Shown: positions 1 to 12,349, counted from the first letter of the stretch. The stretch: DNA of 64,000 nucleotides from Ophiura sarsii (GCA_035610835.1 CM069454.1:66363613-66427612); one strand, 5' to 3'. Program-made: numbers and translations. Notes: generated by a model from the sequence alone, not told the origin.

Positions 1-662
1 CAAAGCAATGTCAGGTCGTGTGCTTGTTGCAGCATATATAAGGCTACCTACTATTTCTCTGTATTTCTTTGGATCAACAAATTCATTGTTACCGAGATGA
101 TCATCTTGTTTTGATTCACATGGTGTAGCTCTTGGTTTACAATCTGTCATGCCAAATTTTTCTAGCATCTTTGTGATATGTCTTTTCTGACTCATCCTGA
201 TTTCACCATCTGTTTGTATTAAATCGATTCCAAAGAAATATGAGATCTTTCCCAAATCCTTCATTTTGAATTGTTCTTTCATTATACCCTTGAAGTGATT
301 CATCAGTGTCTCATTGCTTGTTGCAATAATCAAATCATCTACCCAAACAAGGACATTCCAAGGATTACACCATCATCTGTGCGTCTCTGGTAGACGCAAT
401 GGTCTTGAGTTCTGTGTGAAACCGTTTCTGCACAGATAATCGTGTAGTACCTTATTCCAATTACGCCCAGATTGTTTCAAACCATATAATGACTTGTTAA
501 GTATGCATATGTCACCTATATCTGATTTGACTTCGAAACCCTCAGGTTGTTCTAGATAGACATCTGTATCTATCTGGGCATGGAGATATGAGGTTTTAAC
601 ATTTTGGTGAACAATAAGATCATTTTGGGCTGCAACTTGCATCAGTGCTCTCACTGATGTAA
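1..662 (-). pseudogene. copia-type LTR retrotransposon reverse transcriptase, downstream part, decayed
   Basis: Read on the minus strand this encodes the later half of a Ty1/copia reverse transcriptase (RVT_2 type). Visible blocks are YLEQPEGF and LNKSLYGLKQSGRNWN at about 450-570, the catalytic-site block WVDDLIIAT near 325-350, and YFFGIDLIQTDGEI then RPDIA towards base 1. The element runs off the window edge, so RNase H and the 3' LTR are not seen. At least two one-base frame changes lie between about 355 and 410, so it cannot be translated as one protein. The N-terminal part continues at 1599-1823 across an inserted transposon. Family assignment is secure; the clade (possibly GalEa-like) is a guess. 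Confidence 0.9.
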
Positions 663-1598
663 GGGACCGTTCATTATTTATGGTGGAGGGGGGGGGGGGG
701 GGGGGACAAATTCGAGACTCGTATGTCAAAATTACCTACCCCCACCCCCACAGCTGTAACTGAAAATTACATGACCCCCTTGCTAACCAGTAGCTTTTTA
801 CACAACCCCCCCCCCCAAAAAAAAAAAAATCAACTTGTCACATCTTAGGGCTGTCTTTTTCTTTTGTCCATGGATTCGTTGGTAAGTTCTGTTTGTGCCC
901 TCTGAACGGCCAATAATTTAATGATACCCCCTCTTGATCTTTTGATTGTGTGAAATTATACTAACTTCATTGCGAGCGTAGTATAGCGAGGCGGAAAATT
1001 TGTCATATATTCATACATTTTGGGTGGTTTTGTGAGTCTTTATAACCCCCCCCCCCCCCCCCCCAAAAAAAAGTTAGAACATTCTGACAAAAACGTATGC
1101 AACATTTTACTTTTGTGAGCTTAGGTGCAGAGCTGAGAGTGAGACGAGGTGAAAAGCATGCAAGAAAGTACCGTTTTTAATCATTTTGTTGGATTTTGGA
1201 ACATAGGCCTAGGCTAATTAACATGTATTTATGCACCCCATGGCTCTAATGTTTTCAACCGTTGATGATTATATAGGTGTTTTTTCAACAGATCGTCCGA
1301 GCAGGGCATGTACAAAAAAGATTTGCTGCCCGAAAGTCGTCTCATCATAAGTACATGTTTTGAAGTTGATAGGTCGTAAGAAAATGTGCGTAAAGCGCAG
1401 AAAAAAATGGCATTTACACTCTAAAATCACCCCAATCACCACCATCTTTATAGTTATAAAAAGTTACACAACCCCCCTGTTTAAGAATAAAAAGTTACAT
1501 AGCCCCCCCCTATTTCAACATGTGAAAGTTACATGACCCCCCCCCCCCCCCCTATATTTTACCCAACCCCCCCTCCAGCATAAATAATGAACGGTCCC
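663..1598. mobile_element. 936-bp non-autonomous DNA transposon with TAA target duplication (Harbinger-like)
   Basis: Terminal inverted repeats begin GGGACCGTTCATTATTTATG at 663 and match the reverse complement ending at 1598 over about 27 bases with one mismatch. TAA flanks both sides (660-662 and 1599-1601). Removing the element and one TAA restores an uninterrupted copia frame reading TANITSVRAL, which proves the insertion boundaries. A 3-bp TAA/TTA duplication is typical of PIF/Harbinger elements, hence the tentative name. The interior has no convincing coding frame. It holds several G or C homopolymers of 10-19 bases next to imperfect copies of an 'agttacatgacccc' motif at about 755-785, 1460-1480 and 1490-1560. 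Confidence 0.88.
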
Positions 1599-1823
1599 TA
1601 ATGTTGGCTGTAGGTGAGAATGTTTCGTGGTAATCTATTCCTTTCACCTGATTGTACCCTTTTGCCACATATCTCGACTTGAATGATTTGTTACCCTCAG
1701 CATTTTTTTTAGTTGCATACACCCACCTACCCCCTCCTGTGTTTACACCCGCTGGCAAAGTAACAAGCTCAAAGGTATCGTTTTCTTTGAGCGAGTTGAA
1801 TTCGTCAGTCATGGCCTGCTGTA
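1599..1823 (-). pseudogene. copia-type reverse transcriptase, N-terminal part
   Basis: Minus-strand coding for the start of the copia RVT_2 domain: QQAMTDEFNSLKENDTFELV, then GGRWVYATKKN, SRYVAKGYNQ and YHETFSPTANI. This is the conserved opening of the domain. It continues in frame into 660 and below once the 936-bp insert is removed. Similarity ends abruptly near 1823, so integrase and gag are missing; truncation or a further insertion must explain this. Confidence 0.9.
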
Positions 1824-3552
1824 AACTTAGAAATAGCGAATGGCTGAAAACTTGAGCAAAATCTTGAAAAGCGCCCTCGTGGTCAATTTTGACCCAAAAC
1901 GTGAATTTTTAAAAAAACGCAATGTCCGATATTTATGTAACTGTCAAAATTAGTTAGTTTGAGCTCATTTACATTTAATTAGACACTAGAATCACAGCAA
2001 CATCTCAGACAATAGTAATATGAAGGATATTGTAACTCAAATCACTTCTAACACACAAATAAGGTATGGTATGTGACACAAAAGGGCACCTGGACACTTT
2101 TTTCTCGGACCCCTGACTGAAAATGTTATTATTTCATGTTGAGATAGGTCAAATGGAATAGAAAAAAACTGTTACCTGAGAAAAATAATCAAATAAACAT
2201 TTTTGACCTCCGTAAAGCCCACTCCTATTACTAGTGACTTTTTATGAGATTTATTATGCGTAATTTATAACAGTCATGATCTCATTTTTCCATAGTGTAC
2301 CCACTACCCAGACTGTAGGCTCGGCACACAGCCAAGTTCATCAGTTGCAGATCTTGATATCTCTGGACTCTAATTGCGATGTGATCATGTGAGTAATAAT
2401 TGTTTGGTTTTTTTTACTCCTCATTGAGCCAGTGATTGTGGGTGAACTGCATGCATTGCAGTACATAAAAAAACCTGAGGGCGAGGGCTTTGTTTTAAGC
2501 AAATTCTACCGGTAGTAGACCAGCATTTTCACTGGGTTAATTTCTTGAGGGTTAAAAACCAAATGTATGGCCAAAACGTGTGCTCGCGGAGTGTTTAAGC
2601 CACTAAAAAAAATGCATTTGTCAACAGTTTTCACTCCTGAGAAAAAATTTGAAGGGTGAAAATCAAAAGTGAAGGGTATTTCAGTTTCACTTAATTTCAG
2701 TATTCACCCTTTGTGTATAGGGTGAGTGAAACACTGTATAGCCATCATAGTATTATTTAGAATACCCTTTATTATCATATTAAATGGCGTTATCGCTGTA
2801 ACTGGGTGCTATATCACCATTGGCAACGGGAGTAGGGGCTGGGGGGCTGCATTTTTAAAATTAAATCGTTTGAAAATTGTGGGGAAATGATTGAACATTT
2901 TTTAATTGTTTTGGAGATCGTCAAAAGTTGTGGGATTTCAGATTTCTATATTAAAATGCTCATCTTGTCAAGTGTTGGAGTAACGTTCATATATTGTATT
3001 ATTAATTACCATTGCAGCATGATAATGACATTGTGCAACTAACTTGAGAGATGGGAGCATCTGAAAAGGGAAAATGCAGAATTACAACCACCCACTGTTG
3101 ACTCCAATGGATCATCCAGGATGACTTACACCGTAGTTGATAAAGGTAAACTTGTAGTAATAGCTTAGTTAATGCGTAATATTCTCAGATAAGAGAATTG
3201 CCTGATTATCAGATAACACCCGGATGATAGGTACATTTTTCAAAAATATTAGCTTTGGTTTGTTTTAAAAGATAAGCACACACGATTGTCTCAAATATTT
3301 TTATTACCACCCAAAGTACTCGCATGCCAACCCCATCCAGGTCATTTTGAAGTTGAATGGGGTTGATTTTGCATATTTTAAGCCTAAAATTGTCCACAAT
3401 ATACGTTGATGTATTTTCATTGGACTTAGATGCCATGTCCCTGGGTTAGGATTAGGAAAACACATGTGACCCAAACGATGGTTTCAAGGTTTACCTTGGG
3501 ATCAGTATATATACTGTATAGAGCACACCGCATCGTAGTGATTTGGAGTACT
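1824..3552. other. intergenic, no gene recognised
   Basis: AT-rich DNA without a coding frame of recognisable family. Minor features are short direct and inverted copies of a GGGTGAA/TTCACCC motif around 2640-2730, and a minus-strand frame at 3209-3436 with no recognisable domain. Confidence 0.5.
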
Positions 3553-3670
3553 CAAGAGTGTTCTTGACATCACCCACAAGTGAAGGAGTCAGAAACTCTT
3601 TTGTTTGTTATGTAGACCCTTCAGACATCTTTAAAAAGTCACCGTGCAAAGTCACACATCTCTCCCACTA
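3553..3670 (+). repeat. dispersed repeat, copy 1 (partner at 12350-12458)
   Basis: About 110 bases, including GTGAAGGAGTCAGAAACTC and CAGACATCTTTAAAAAGTCA, recur in reverse complement at 12350-12458 with a few substitutions. Interspersed repeat of unknown class; no coding potential or terminal structure seen. Confidence 0.7.
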
Positions 3671-3925
3671 TTCATTACCGTCAGACCCTAGAAACAATAG
3701 GCAGGACACAAAAGGTAATTTGCGGACATCGCCATGCCATGCAAGAGGTTGCTTTTATTTATAAAGCCTACATGTATCACATGTCATACAAAACATAATC
3801 TACACAACAATGCACGGAATCAAAAGACCATTATATGAGTTATCAACCAAATCGACAGGAGAGCGCAAACTACCCCCTATCTCCATTGCGCAAACAAAAA
3901 GAGGCCGAAATGAATTGCCAAATGT

Positions 3926-4205
3926 GCCAATGCACATGTGCCAATGCACCTCAGGGTCAAATATGCCAGATAGATATGCCAATGCATTTAATCTACATTA
4001 TACCATTTTGCCAATGCAAAGTCCAACAATGTGACCATAGATGTCATGTATATTATTATTAAATTATTCAAAATACGTCATGTATATTATTATCAAATTA
4101 TTCAAAATACTATTTGTCAATCAATCACGAATGATTTGCCATCGATGTGCCAATGCACATCAGGGTCAATTTTGCCAGATAGATATGCCAATGCATAACT
4201 AATTA
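3926..4205 (+). repeat. two copies of a TGCCAATGCA-rich repeat with a 34-bp tandem duplication between them
   Basis: A block containing GCCAATGCAC, CAGGGTCAA and CAGATAGATATGCCAATGCA occurs at about 3926-3990 and again at about 4149-4195. Between them 4043-4076 is repeated head to tail at 4077-4110 (34 bases, one mismatch). Class unknown. Confidence 0.65.
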
Positions 4206-7200
4206 TTTCATTTAGGCCAATGTCTATTCAAACAAGTTGCTATAGATATGTCATGTATCATATTATCCAATTATCAACTTTAAGAGTTTCCACCAATCAC
4301 GGAATGGGGCGCAAACCACCACCCTGAGCTTCATCGCGCAGACGAAAGAAGCCCCGGAGAAAAGCTACCTAACCATTAATTAAATTCAAACTGTTAGGAC
4401 TATTTGTATAATTTCCTCAGGTAATGACCTTAATCAATATTATCATTATAATTATTTATCGTAATCAATTATTTAACGACTTTTAACCTTTGGAAAACAA
4501 AACACTGCCAACCAAGATTTATACTTTCGTTTTTAGGCGCCGACGAAAGGATAAACTTGTATGACCCCCCCCCCCCTTTTTTGTTGTTGTTTTTTTTGCG
4601 GGGTTAGGGGGGGGGGGGGGGGCGTACTGATTTCCATGTAATTCACCCCGGGTACTGGGAACATGTGAGGATTGCGTTGGCCCAATCTTGTAACAAATAC
4701 TCATTGCCCTTTGGAATAGATGTACCGAATCGTACGTGTATACATACTATCTTTGTAGAGAAAAAGAACCATATTATTTGACTCCAGGTGCACTATTACG
4801 TGCCAAAACGATATTGAAACCAGCATTAATTTAACCGCGATGTGAATCTGGTGGACGAACTGACCTGAATCGCCTACTCATTGAACCGACTCGCATCATT
4901 CATGGTTACCTAACGCGAAGAAAGCAAATATATTCTAAATCACAACGATAGTTCAACCAATTATATTGATTTATAATTTGTTTAATACCCGTCGTATATG
5001 CCTATCATTTCTATACAATTATATTTAGCTGTATCGTAAATGAAAATTTCAGATCAATTTTTACCAAACAAGACCTGGCCACATCCAACAATAGGATTAT
5101 TATGCATACTACAGTCCAATCAATATGCCAGTTCGCTTTTTGATTCATCGTAAAATAACTATAACACCATACCATACCAGCTCATCCTGTTTACTATTGA
5201 CTATTGATTTCATTTTCTATGAACCAACGTTATGACTGATTACCTTCCTAATCTGGTGATTGATTTTCACCTATACAACTCATAATGGATTATCCTATCA
5301 GGAGAATGACTTTCACACCTATTATAGAATATTGATATCCCCATTATGTGTGCCAATAACTTGGATATGCTGTATTATTATATTATTATTATTTGCTGAC
5401 TATTTTACTCTCGTCTTAAGAATACCACCGCCCTGTGTGGTTGGTGTGCATGAAACTGCCAGTTACTCTGTATAAATAATTCTTAATTGACTGCATGTTT
5501 TCAACACATCAAACCTCCAATAAATTTAATAAGAGCCATCATGTTCAAAGTCTAGAACATTCAATACCGCGTGTCTTTTTAATCCAAACCGGCATAACGC
5601 ACATACATGGCCTACACAACTTTCGGCAGACAATTAGTTGTCACATTTTAATAAGATCAGATAAGATATACTTTCCAGCCTGGACATTATAAATTTAAAT
5701 GTCGGATATGGAGCCAGCTTTTATCGACCATCAATCGGGCCCTCAGAATTTCCCCTTAGAATGATCATTGATATAAGACATAGACAAATATGTCGAATTT
5801 CGAGTTTAGAAATCAATGTTGTATGACTAACAGCACATATCAACCACTGCCTAGTAAGCATCTTGAGTTTTCAGCAATTACCAAAATGGCCGCCAAAATG
5901 CCAACAAAAAGCATGAAATAAACATATGATGAATTTTAGAAGTATTATACCCCTAGACACTCATATCCAGAACTTTGCTTTGTTAACACATCTAAATCCA
6001 AGATAGCCGCAAATTTGGTAAAAAAATCATATATTGGCGTATATTACCCCACATGTATGATCAAATATGTTTTTAACAATGGGGTGTTAGATCATCAGAA
6101 ACTCATATCTAGTTTTGTTATTGTTGTTGTTGTTGTCGTTGCATTATTAACATACTCAATTTTAGAATACTCAAATGACCAAGTTCCGTAACATTAACAA
6201 CTCGTAAAAGTTATGAAATTAACATTGAAGTTGCTGTGCCTATATAGCATTGGAAGTTTCTTACCCCACATTTGGGTAACGCTTATCCTCCGGTTTCCAT
6301 GAAACTATTTCTTTAAAGAATGGTTATTTGTCATCAAAGCAAACAAGAGATACCATACCGGTCGATGATCCCATAACACAATCCGCCAGACATCATATTC
6401 TGTTAAGGCTCAAATTGTAATCGCCCAATTGTATACACTCAAGAGTTGTGTGTAATAACGCTCTCAATGATCTGAAAGGATACATTCGTTGCCGTAGCAG
6501 TAAGTGAAGCAACAACATGATGAATAGAATATATACATGTATGAAATGATCCAAAATCATCTTGCGTACACCGCCCGGGGAAGGGGTACCTCTGATATAA
6601 CTGTATATATCCTCATCAACTTTCTCCAATGTAGTGCAGAAACCTCTGTTTTAGCACAATCGCACAAGTGTTGAAGTGCATTCAGGCTGGTGCAAACAAA
6701 CTCCATCGGCATATAAAAATGTATTTGTACAAAAGTTGGTAGGATGTACCGCCAATCTCCGTTCCAACTTTGAATTAACGTGAAAAGCCGCTGTGTGCCA
6801 CAATAGTAAACAATGAAATGGCTATCCGGAATCATCTGGTCGATACCGTATACGAGTAAAAGGAACCTCGAGAATGGGCCTCATTGTGAACACTGTATTA
6901 CAGTATATGGTCATCACTGGTGCGTCCCCCGTTGCCTTAATCCACCGCAGCGACGCGCAGAGGCTAAAGCTACGCTGTAGCCTATAGAGTGAATCATTTA
7001 TCACCGCATCATAGATGGCGTATAATTGTATCTTTCAGGCATCTGCAATTGGTGCGGTATAATAATAAGTCGCCACTATGACCCAACCCGTTTCACGGTA
7101 AACCGAAACCGGTGATACCATTGTATGAAATCATGCTTCAACATGATGCAAATGATGCAATAATACATTCCACCGCAAGTGGTGGCTCAGGGACACGGCT

Positions 7201-7303
7201 GTTTGACAGTCCGATTTATTATGACGTCATCTTAACGTTTCTCAATACTTTCGATAGTTCGATTATCACGCAAACCAGTTGAGTGCATGTACTATGTACG
7301 CGT
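4206..7303. other. intergenic, with G/C homopolymers and unassigned minus-strand frames
   Basis: No recognisable gene. Poly-C and poly-G runs sit at 4564-4576 and 4607-4622. Overlapping minus-strand frames at 6393-6629, 6557-6835 and 6822-7004 have no domain I recognise; each is under 100 codons and they change frame, so they are probably chance or deeply decayed. The remainder is AT-rich and featureless by eye. Confidence 0.45.
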
Positions 7304-7767
7304 CCTATATCTCAACGTGCAATTATGCGCAAGCCGCAAATCTAAGCACCATTTACACTTATTTTTTTCTCGTTTGGCCTCTCTCTAGAGTCTCTTATTT
7401 AACGTTGGACCAGCGGGAAATCTTATGATTCATACACTAAATACAAAAATTTCTTGTGCATAAGATGCTATCATTTTCGTATCCGGGCCTCCAATATTTG
7501 GTTTGTATGTTAACATTATTTTGGTAACATCGTTTTCAAGTTTGCTTACGAAACAGCAGTTCCCTATATCTCAACGTGCAATCATGCGGAGCTCCGCAAA
7601 TCTAAGCACCATTTACACTGATTTTTGTCTCGTTTGGCCTCTCTCTAGAGTCTCTTATTTAACGTTGGACCAGCGGGAAATCTTATTATTTATACACTAA
7701 ATACAAAAATTTCTTGTGCATAAGATGCTTGCATTTTCGTATCCGGGCCTCCAATATTTGGTTTGTA
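7304..7767 (+). repeat. direct duplication of a 204-bp block (7304-7507 and 7563-7767)
   Basis: Both blocks start CCTATATCTCAACGTGCAAT and run to TTGGTTTGTA, with over 90 percent identity and a one-base length difference. They are separated by 55 unrelated bases. The second copy ends about 110 bases before the 180-bp satellite begins, so the duplication may be part of the same unstable locus. Confidence 0.85.
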
Positions 7768-7877
7768 ATTTCACATTTTACTGCTCACACCGTGTGTTTC
7801 TTTTAGTATTCGTCATTTGGATTCTCAAAATGGATGCCAGTAACACACAGGCAGCAGGTATAGGACTAGTAAAAAAA

Positions 7878-9316
7878 TGTGCCCTCCGATTTGCTTTTTT
7901 GTATATTATATCACATTTTGAGTTACGTATAATGTTTTTTTATCGAACTGGTCAATCTGCGACATATTTGGCGGAATAACTTACGTTCGCGTTGAAACCG
8001 CAACCAAAAAAGTCTTTTTTAGAGCGCGCAAGGCTAAAAAAGCTGAATATCCTAATATGTGCCCCCGATTTGCTTTTTGGGATATTATATCACATTTTGA
8101 GTTACGTATAATGTTTTTTTATCGAACTGGTCAATCTGCGACATATTTGGCGGAATAACTTACGTTCGCGTTGAAACCGCAACCAAAAAAGACTTTTTTA
8201 GAGCGCGCAAGGCTAAAAAAGCTGAATATCCTAATATGTGCCCCACGATTTGCTTTTTGGGATATTATATCACATTTTGAGTTACGTATAATGTTTTTTT
8301 ATCGAACTGGTCAATCTGCGACATATTTGGCGGAATAACTTACGTTCGCGTTGAAACCGCAACCAAAAAAGTCTTTTTTAGAGCGCGCAAGGCTAAAAAA
8401 GCTGAATATCCTAATATGTGCCCCACGATTTGCTTTTTGGGATATTATATCACATTTTGAGTTACGTATAGTGTTTTTTTATCGAACTGGTCAATCTGCG
8501 ACATATTTGGCGGAATAACTTGCGTTCGCGTTGAAACCGCAACCAAAAAAGTCTTTTTTAGAGCGCGCAAGGCTAAAAAAGCTGAATATCCTAATATGTG
8601 CCCCACGATTTGCTTTTTGGGATATTATATCACATTTTGAGTTACGTATAATGTTTTTTTATCGAACTGGTCAATCTGCGACATATTTGGCGGAATAACT
8701 TACGTTCGCGTTGAAACCGCAACCAAAAAAGTCTTATTTAGAGCGCGCAAGGCTAAAAAAGCTGAATATCCTAATATGTGCCCCACGATTTGCTTTTTGG
8801 GATATTATATCACATTTTGAGTTACGTATAGTGTTTTTTTATCGAACTGGTCAATCTGCGACATATTTGGCGGAATAACTTGCGTTCGCGTTGAAACCGC
8901 AACCAAAAAAGTCTTTTTTAGAGCGCGCAAGGCTAAAAAAGCTGAATATCCTAATATGTGCCCCACGATTTGCTTTTTGGGATATTATATCACATTTTGA
9001 GTTACGTATAATGTTTTTTTATCGAACTGGTCAATCTGCGACATATTTGGCGGAATAACTTACGTTCGCGTTGAAACCGCAACCAAAAAAGACTTTTTTA
9101 GAGCGCGCAAGGCTAAAAAAGCTGAATATCCTAATATGTGCCCCACGATTTGCTTTTTGGGATATTATATCACATTTTGAGTTACGTATAATGTTTTTTT
9201 ATCGAACTGGTCAATCTGCGACATATTTGGCGGAATAACTTACGTTCGCGTTGAAACCGCAACCAAAAAGTCTTTTTTAGAGCGCGCAAGGCTAAAAAAG
9301 CTGAATATCCTAATAA
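7878..9316 (+). repeat. 180-bp satellite, eight tandem copies
   Basis: Units begin with TGTGCCC at 7878, 8058, 8237, 8417, 8597, 8777, 8957 and 9137. The period is exactly 180 bases, except that copy 2 is 179. Copies differ by only a few bases each. Copy 1 is the most diverged at its left edge and copy 8 ends at CTGAATATCCTAATA. Linked variants show higher-order structure: copies 4 and 6 share GTG for ATG and TGCG for TACG, while copies 2 and 7 share GACTTTTTT. No gene is encoded; frames inside are repeat artefacts. Confidence 0.95.
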
Positions 9317-9735
9317 AATCGGGCTTGCATGAATGGCCACCGTCAGAAATAAATAGCTGAACAAAGTAAATGAACAAAGAACGTGATTAAAATGGATCTA
9401 GCAGTGATAAAATGTATTTAAAAGCCCCCCGTCCTAACTGGTGCATATCCCTTTGTTCTATAATCCTTGGTTACGGAGCTGAGCGGCACGGTTAGATTTA
9501 CCTAGTTTTACCCGATAATCGATAATTGATAATCAATCTGTGCTGCCCTCTGTTTTGAAGATGCGATTATAAATCGGACAATTTACACGCGATCAAACAG
9601 CCGTGGGGAAGCGTCGTCACGTCTCTGCTTCCCATTTAATGATACTTGGACTTAATGCATGGAGCAAGCTCGGTGCGGTTGAAAGATCTCCCCGCACGCC
9701 CATACTGGAGAAGAAATACATCGAAAGGTCCACGC

Positions 9736-10502
9736 CAGAGGGTGATTTAAGGAAGCCCCATAATCCCTTGCGAACTTGTTGTACCCAGGATTTCACCCGC
9801 CACTGTAGCTACGTACAGCTACCAAATATCAGTGAACCATGAAAGTAATTATGTTGTAAATTATTTTGAAACTATCACAGAGCTGTGTGACCGTGTGCGC
9901 TACATGTATTCAGTGGTATTGCACAATAGAGAGGCCATGCACTTATTCATCAATCGGCTTTACAGAAAGGAATCAACCATGCGTCACTCACCGGAATCAT
10001 GGCGCGTTAGCCCATTCAGATTATTCTTTGAATTGACGCGGGATTTTTGAAAGTGATGTAAACTCGCACGAATGAAATAGAATTCTCAGCTTCTTATAGT
10101 TTTGGTGAACAAAGAACAGTAGTCATATGCAGGGCCTCTCTAGATGTTGGGTATCAATCCCATTGTTTAAAACTGTTTGAATGGGCATGACTCCTGTTTA
10201 TTGATACGCCAGCTCGATGGTTTCAGAAGTTTTCTAGGAAGGAACCATGCCTTGTTTCTAAGTAATTAATTAGTCGATAAGAGAAATAGGACACTCATAT
10301 GTTAGAGAACGTTCTAATCTTTTGGAATCTGCTTTCAAAATCCTTATCGACTGATTTTTCGCAGAGAATGAAGCACTTGAAAAGTGGCTATCGGGTGTCT
10401 TTTACATGCAAAAGAATAGGCAATTAAAGGAGCGATTTTGATGTCAATTACTTCATTTATCATATCGTACTGAATGTTGGGGCTTCCTTAAATCACCCTC
10501 TG
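9736..10502. mobile_element. 767-bp non-autonomous DNA transposon with 9-bp target duplication
   Basis: A perfect 25-base terminal inverted repeat starts CAGAGGGTGATTTAAGGAAG at 9736 and is mirrored at 10478-10502. The same nine bases GGTCCACGC lie immediately outside both ends (9727-9735 and 10503-10511). A 9-bp duplication fits Mutator-like or Merlin-like elements; the CAG..CTG ends also recall hAT, which usually makes 8 bp. Frames inside (for example 9832-10050) encode nothing recognisable, so no transposase is present. Confidence 0.88.
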
Positions 10503-10511
10503 GGTCCACGC

Positions 10512-11086
10512 ATACCACATCACATTCAGAACAATGGAGTCTATACTGCTAGGCCAAATCGCATGTCCTGAAAGATGAAAAGAAGAAAACCAGCAGAAGC
10601 AAATCGGGAACATTTATATCCTTAACAGTATGTTTTCCCTTACATTAATGTCTTGTATATATACATGTAGCCAAATGAGAATGTAGCCAAATGAGAATTT
10701 ATCACCCGCGGATGAGTAAATTAATAGCATGATCTATAATTATTATATCCAAATATATAATATACTACCCATCTAATGAGCCCCAAACCAACATTTTAAT
10801 CAAAATGTATTAAAGAACCACATTATATAGCACCGAAATGACCATTTATCTTTTTTATTACAGAAAGTGACTAGAAATGTGACTGTGAGTAACCTAAATA
10901 GCGCCATGCATGAAATAACAGACACCCCTATGGCAACCCCATATAGACCCAAGGTCGTTTGGCTCCGCGGAACCAAAATGAAAAACCAAACATGAACGAA
11001 ACCATTTATTGACGTCGCCAACCTGAAATAATATACCATGGAAGTATACCAACAAATATTACCGCCCATGAGCCTTTGCACTACAA
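10512..11086. other. AT-rich spacer
   Basis: Contains a short local duplication of 'gtagccaaatgagaat' at 10669-10699. A minus-strand 121-codon frame (10800-11165) predicts a hydrophobic polypeptide but has no family motif, and its start overlaps the inverted repeat that follows, so it is not called as a gene. Confidence 0.4.
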
Positions 11087-11551
11087 CTAAACTTCTCACA
11101 AAAAGTATCGTAACACTTAGAAATGATCCAATATATAACGGCTCGAAAGGGTATGCATTAGCCAAAGCAAATAACCAAATGCATAATTTTGTTCTGCGTA
11201 TTTTGACACCTCGATCGATGAGATACGATGTTGCGGAGCGGAGTTATTGTCATTTCAATGGTCGTGGGTCCAGTTTCAAAAGTGACAATCACACTCATCC
11301 CTATTGAAAATCACGAATCTGAACATTCTAAACAGTAATGCAAACCTCTTTGTATAGGGTGATTGTCACTTTGGAAACTGGACCCACGACCATTGAAATG
11401 ACAATAACTCCGCTCTGGCGATCGCGGTGTCAAAATACGCAGAACAAAATTATGCACTTGGTTATTAGCTTCGATTAATGCATACCCTTTCGAGCCGTTA
11501 TATATTGGATCATTTCTAAGTGTTACGATACTTTTTGTGAGCAGTTTAGGT
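11087..11551. repeat. large inverted repeat (hairpin) with ~200-bp arms
   Basis: The left arm (11087-11304) and right arm (11355-11551) are reverse complements at about 90 percent, with a ~50-bp spacer. Shared stretches include CAATGGTCGTGGGTCCAG and ATCCAATATATAACGGCTCG and their complements. Both strands therefore encode almost the same short frame, an artefact of the palindrome. Probably a foldback element or an inverted duplication; no target duplication was identified. Confidence 0.85.
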
Positions 11552-11991
11552 CTAAGATTAACCGTCCAATAATGCCGCCGACTGCAGACAACACGGACGT
11601 AAATTATGCCCATTTGCTAATCACTTATCGCCATCGCAGCAAAATATAGTTTACGATACATCGACAACAGAGTTAAAAAGTCAGAAAACTGCGAGCACTT
11701 AAACCAATATGCCCGCCAATATGTGTAGAAATTAGCTGGAAGAAAATTTCTGATTTAACTGAACTATCAGAACACGTCCTCTCGCATGCCTTAGCATGAA
11801 CGTAATGATACCAAAGGGACGCCACGAAAAAGCCCGCGAGGTATGAAAGGGAATGAGTGGTCCGAGACGAACCAATCACGCATGCGTGAAACGCGTAACA
11901 AAGGGCCAACCGAAAACAGGCCGGGACAAACTACGTTTCAAGGGCGGGCGGTAAATTAAAATTTGCTCAATTGCATCTCGGAAATTTTTGA

Positions 11992-12342
11992 TTACCTGTC
12001 CACAGACCGCCATTGTAGAGATCCTCAGATTGACCGCAATTGATTAATCCTCAGATTGCCTCAGATTGCATTATTCCCAAAACAGCAATAAATAGTTTAA
12101 AGAGTTGACAGAAAGGGGTCAAAGGTCATTACAAACAAGCTTGGTGACAATAATATTGTGGGTAATGTGGGGTGTACACAGATTGACCTCTAATGAGCCT
12201 ACATGACCTTTGACCCCTCTCTGTCAACACTTTAAACTATGTATTGCTGTTTTGGGAATAACACAATCTGAGGCAATCTGAGGATTAATCAATGGCGGTC
12301 AATCTGAGGATCTCTACGATGGCGGTCTGTGGACAGGTAATA
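11992..12342. mobile_element. foldback MITE, ~137-bp arms
   Basis: Begins TTACCTGTCCACAGACCGCC at 11992 and ends with its reverse complement at 12342. The arms match over about 137 bases with few mismatches and contain CCTCAGATTG repeats and GGGGTCAAAGGTCA. The central loop is about 75 bases. No coding sequence. Ends are clear but the target duplication is ambiguous (TA or none). Confidence 0.8.
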
Positions 12343-12349
12343 AATAGAG

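Noticed and set aside
6393..7004. Three overlapping minus-strand frames that might be a decayed gene
   Set aside because: They shift frame twice and show no domain; not enough to call even a pseudogene.
7878..9316. CENP-B-like box in the 180-bp satellite
   Set aside because: GTTCGCGTTGAAACCGC only loosely resembles the CENP-B box; the required A and CGGG positions do not match.
10800..11165. 121-codon minus-strand frame with membrane-like segments
   Set aside because: Starts inside the inverted repeat and shows no receptor or channel motif; hydrophobicity is expected from AT-rich sequence.
11311..11613. Open frame of 100 codons on the minus strand
   Set aside because: It lies across the large inverted repeat and duplicates the plus-strand frame at 11038-11307; both come from the palindrome, with no recognisable protein family.
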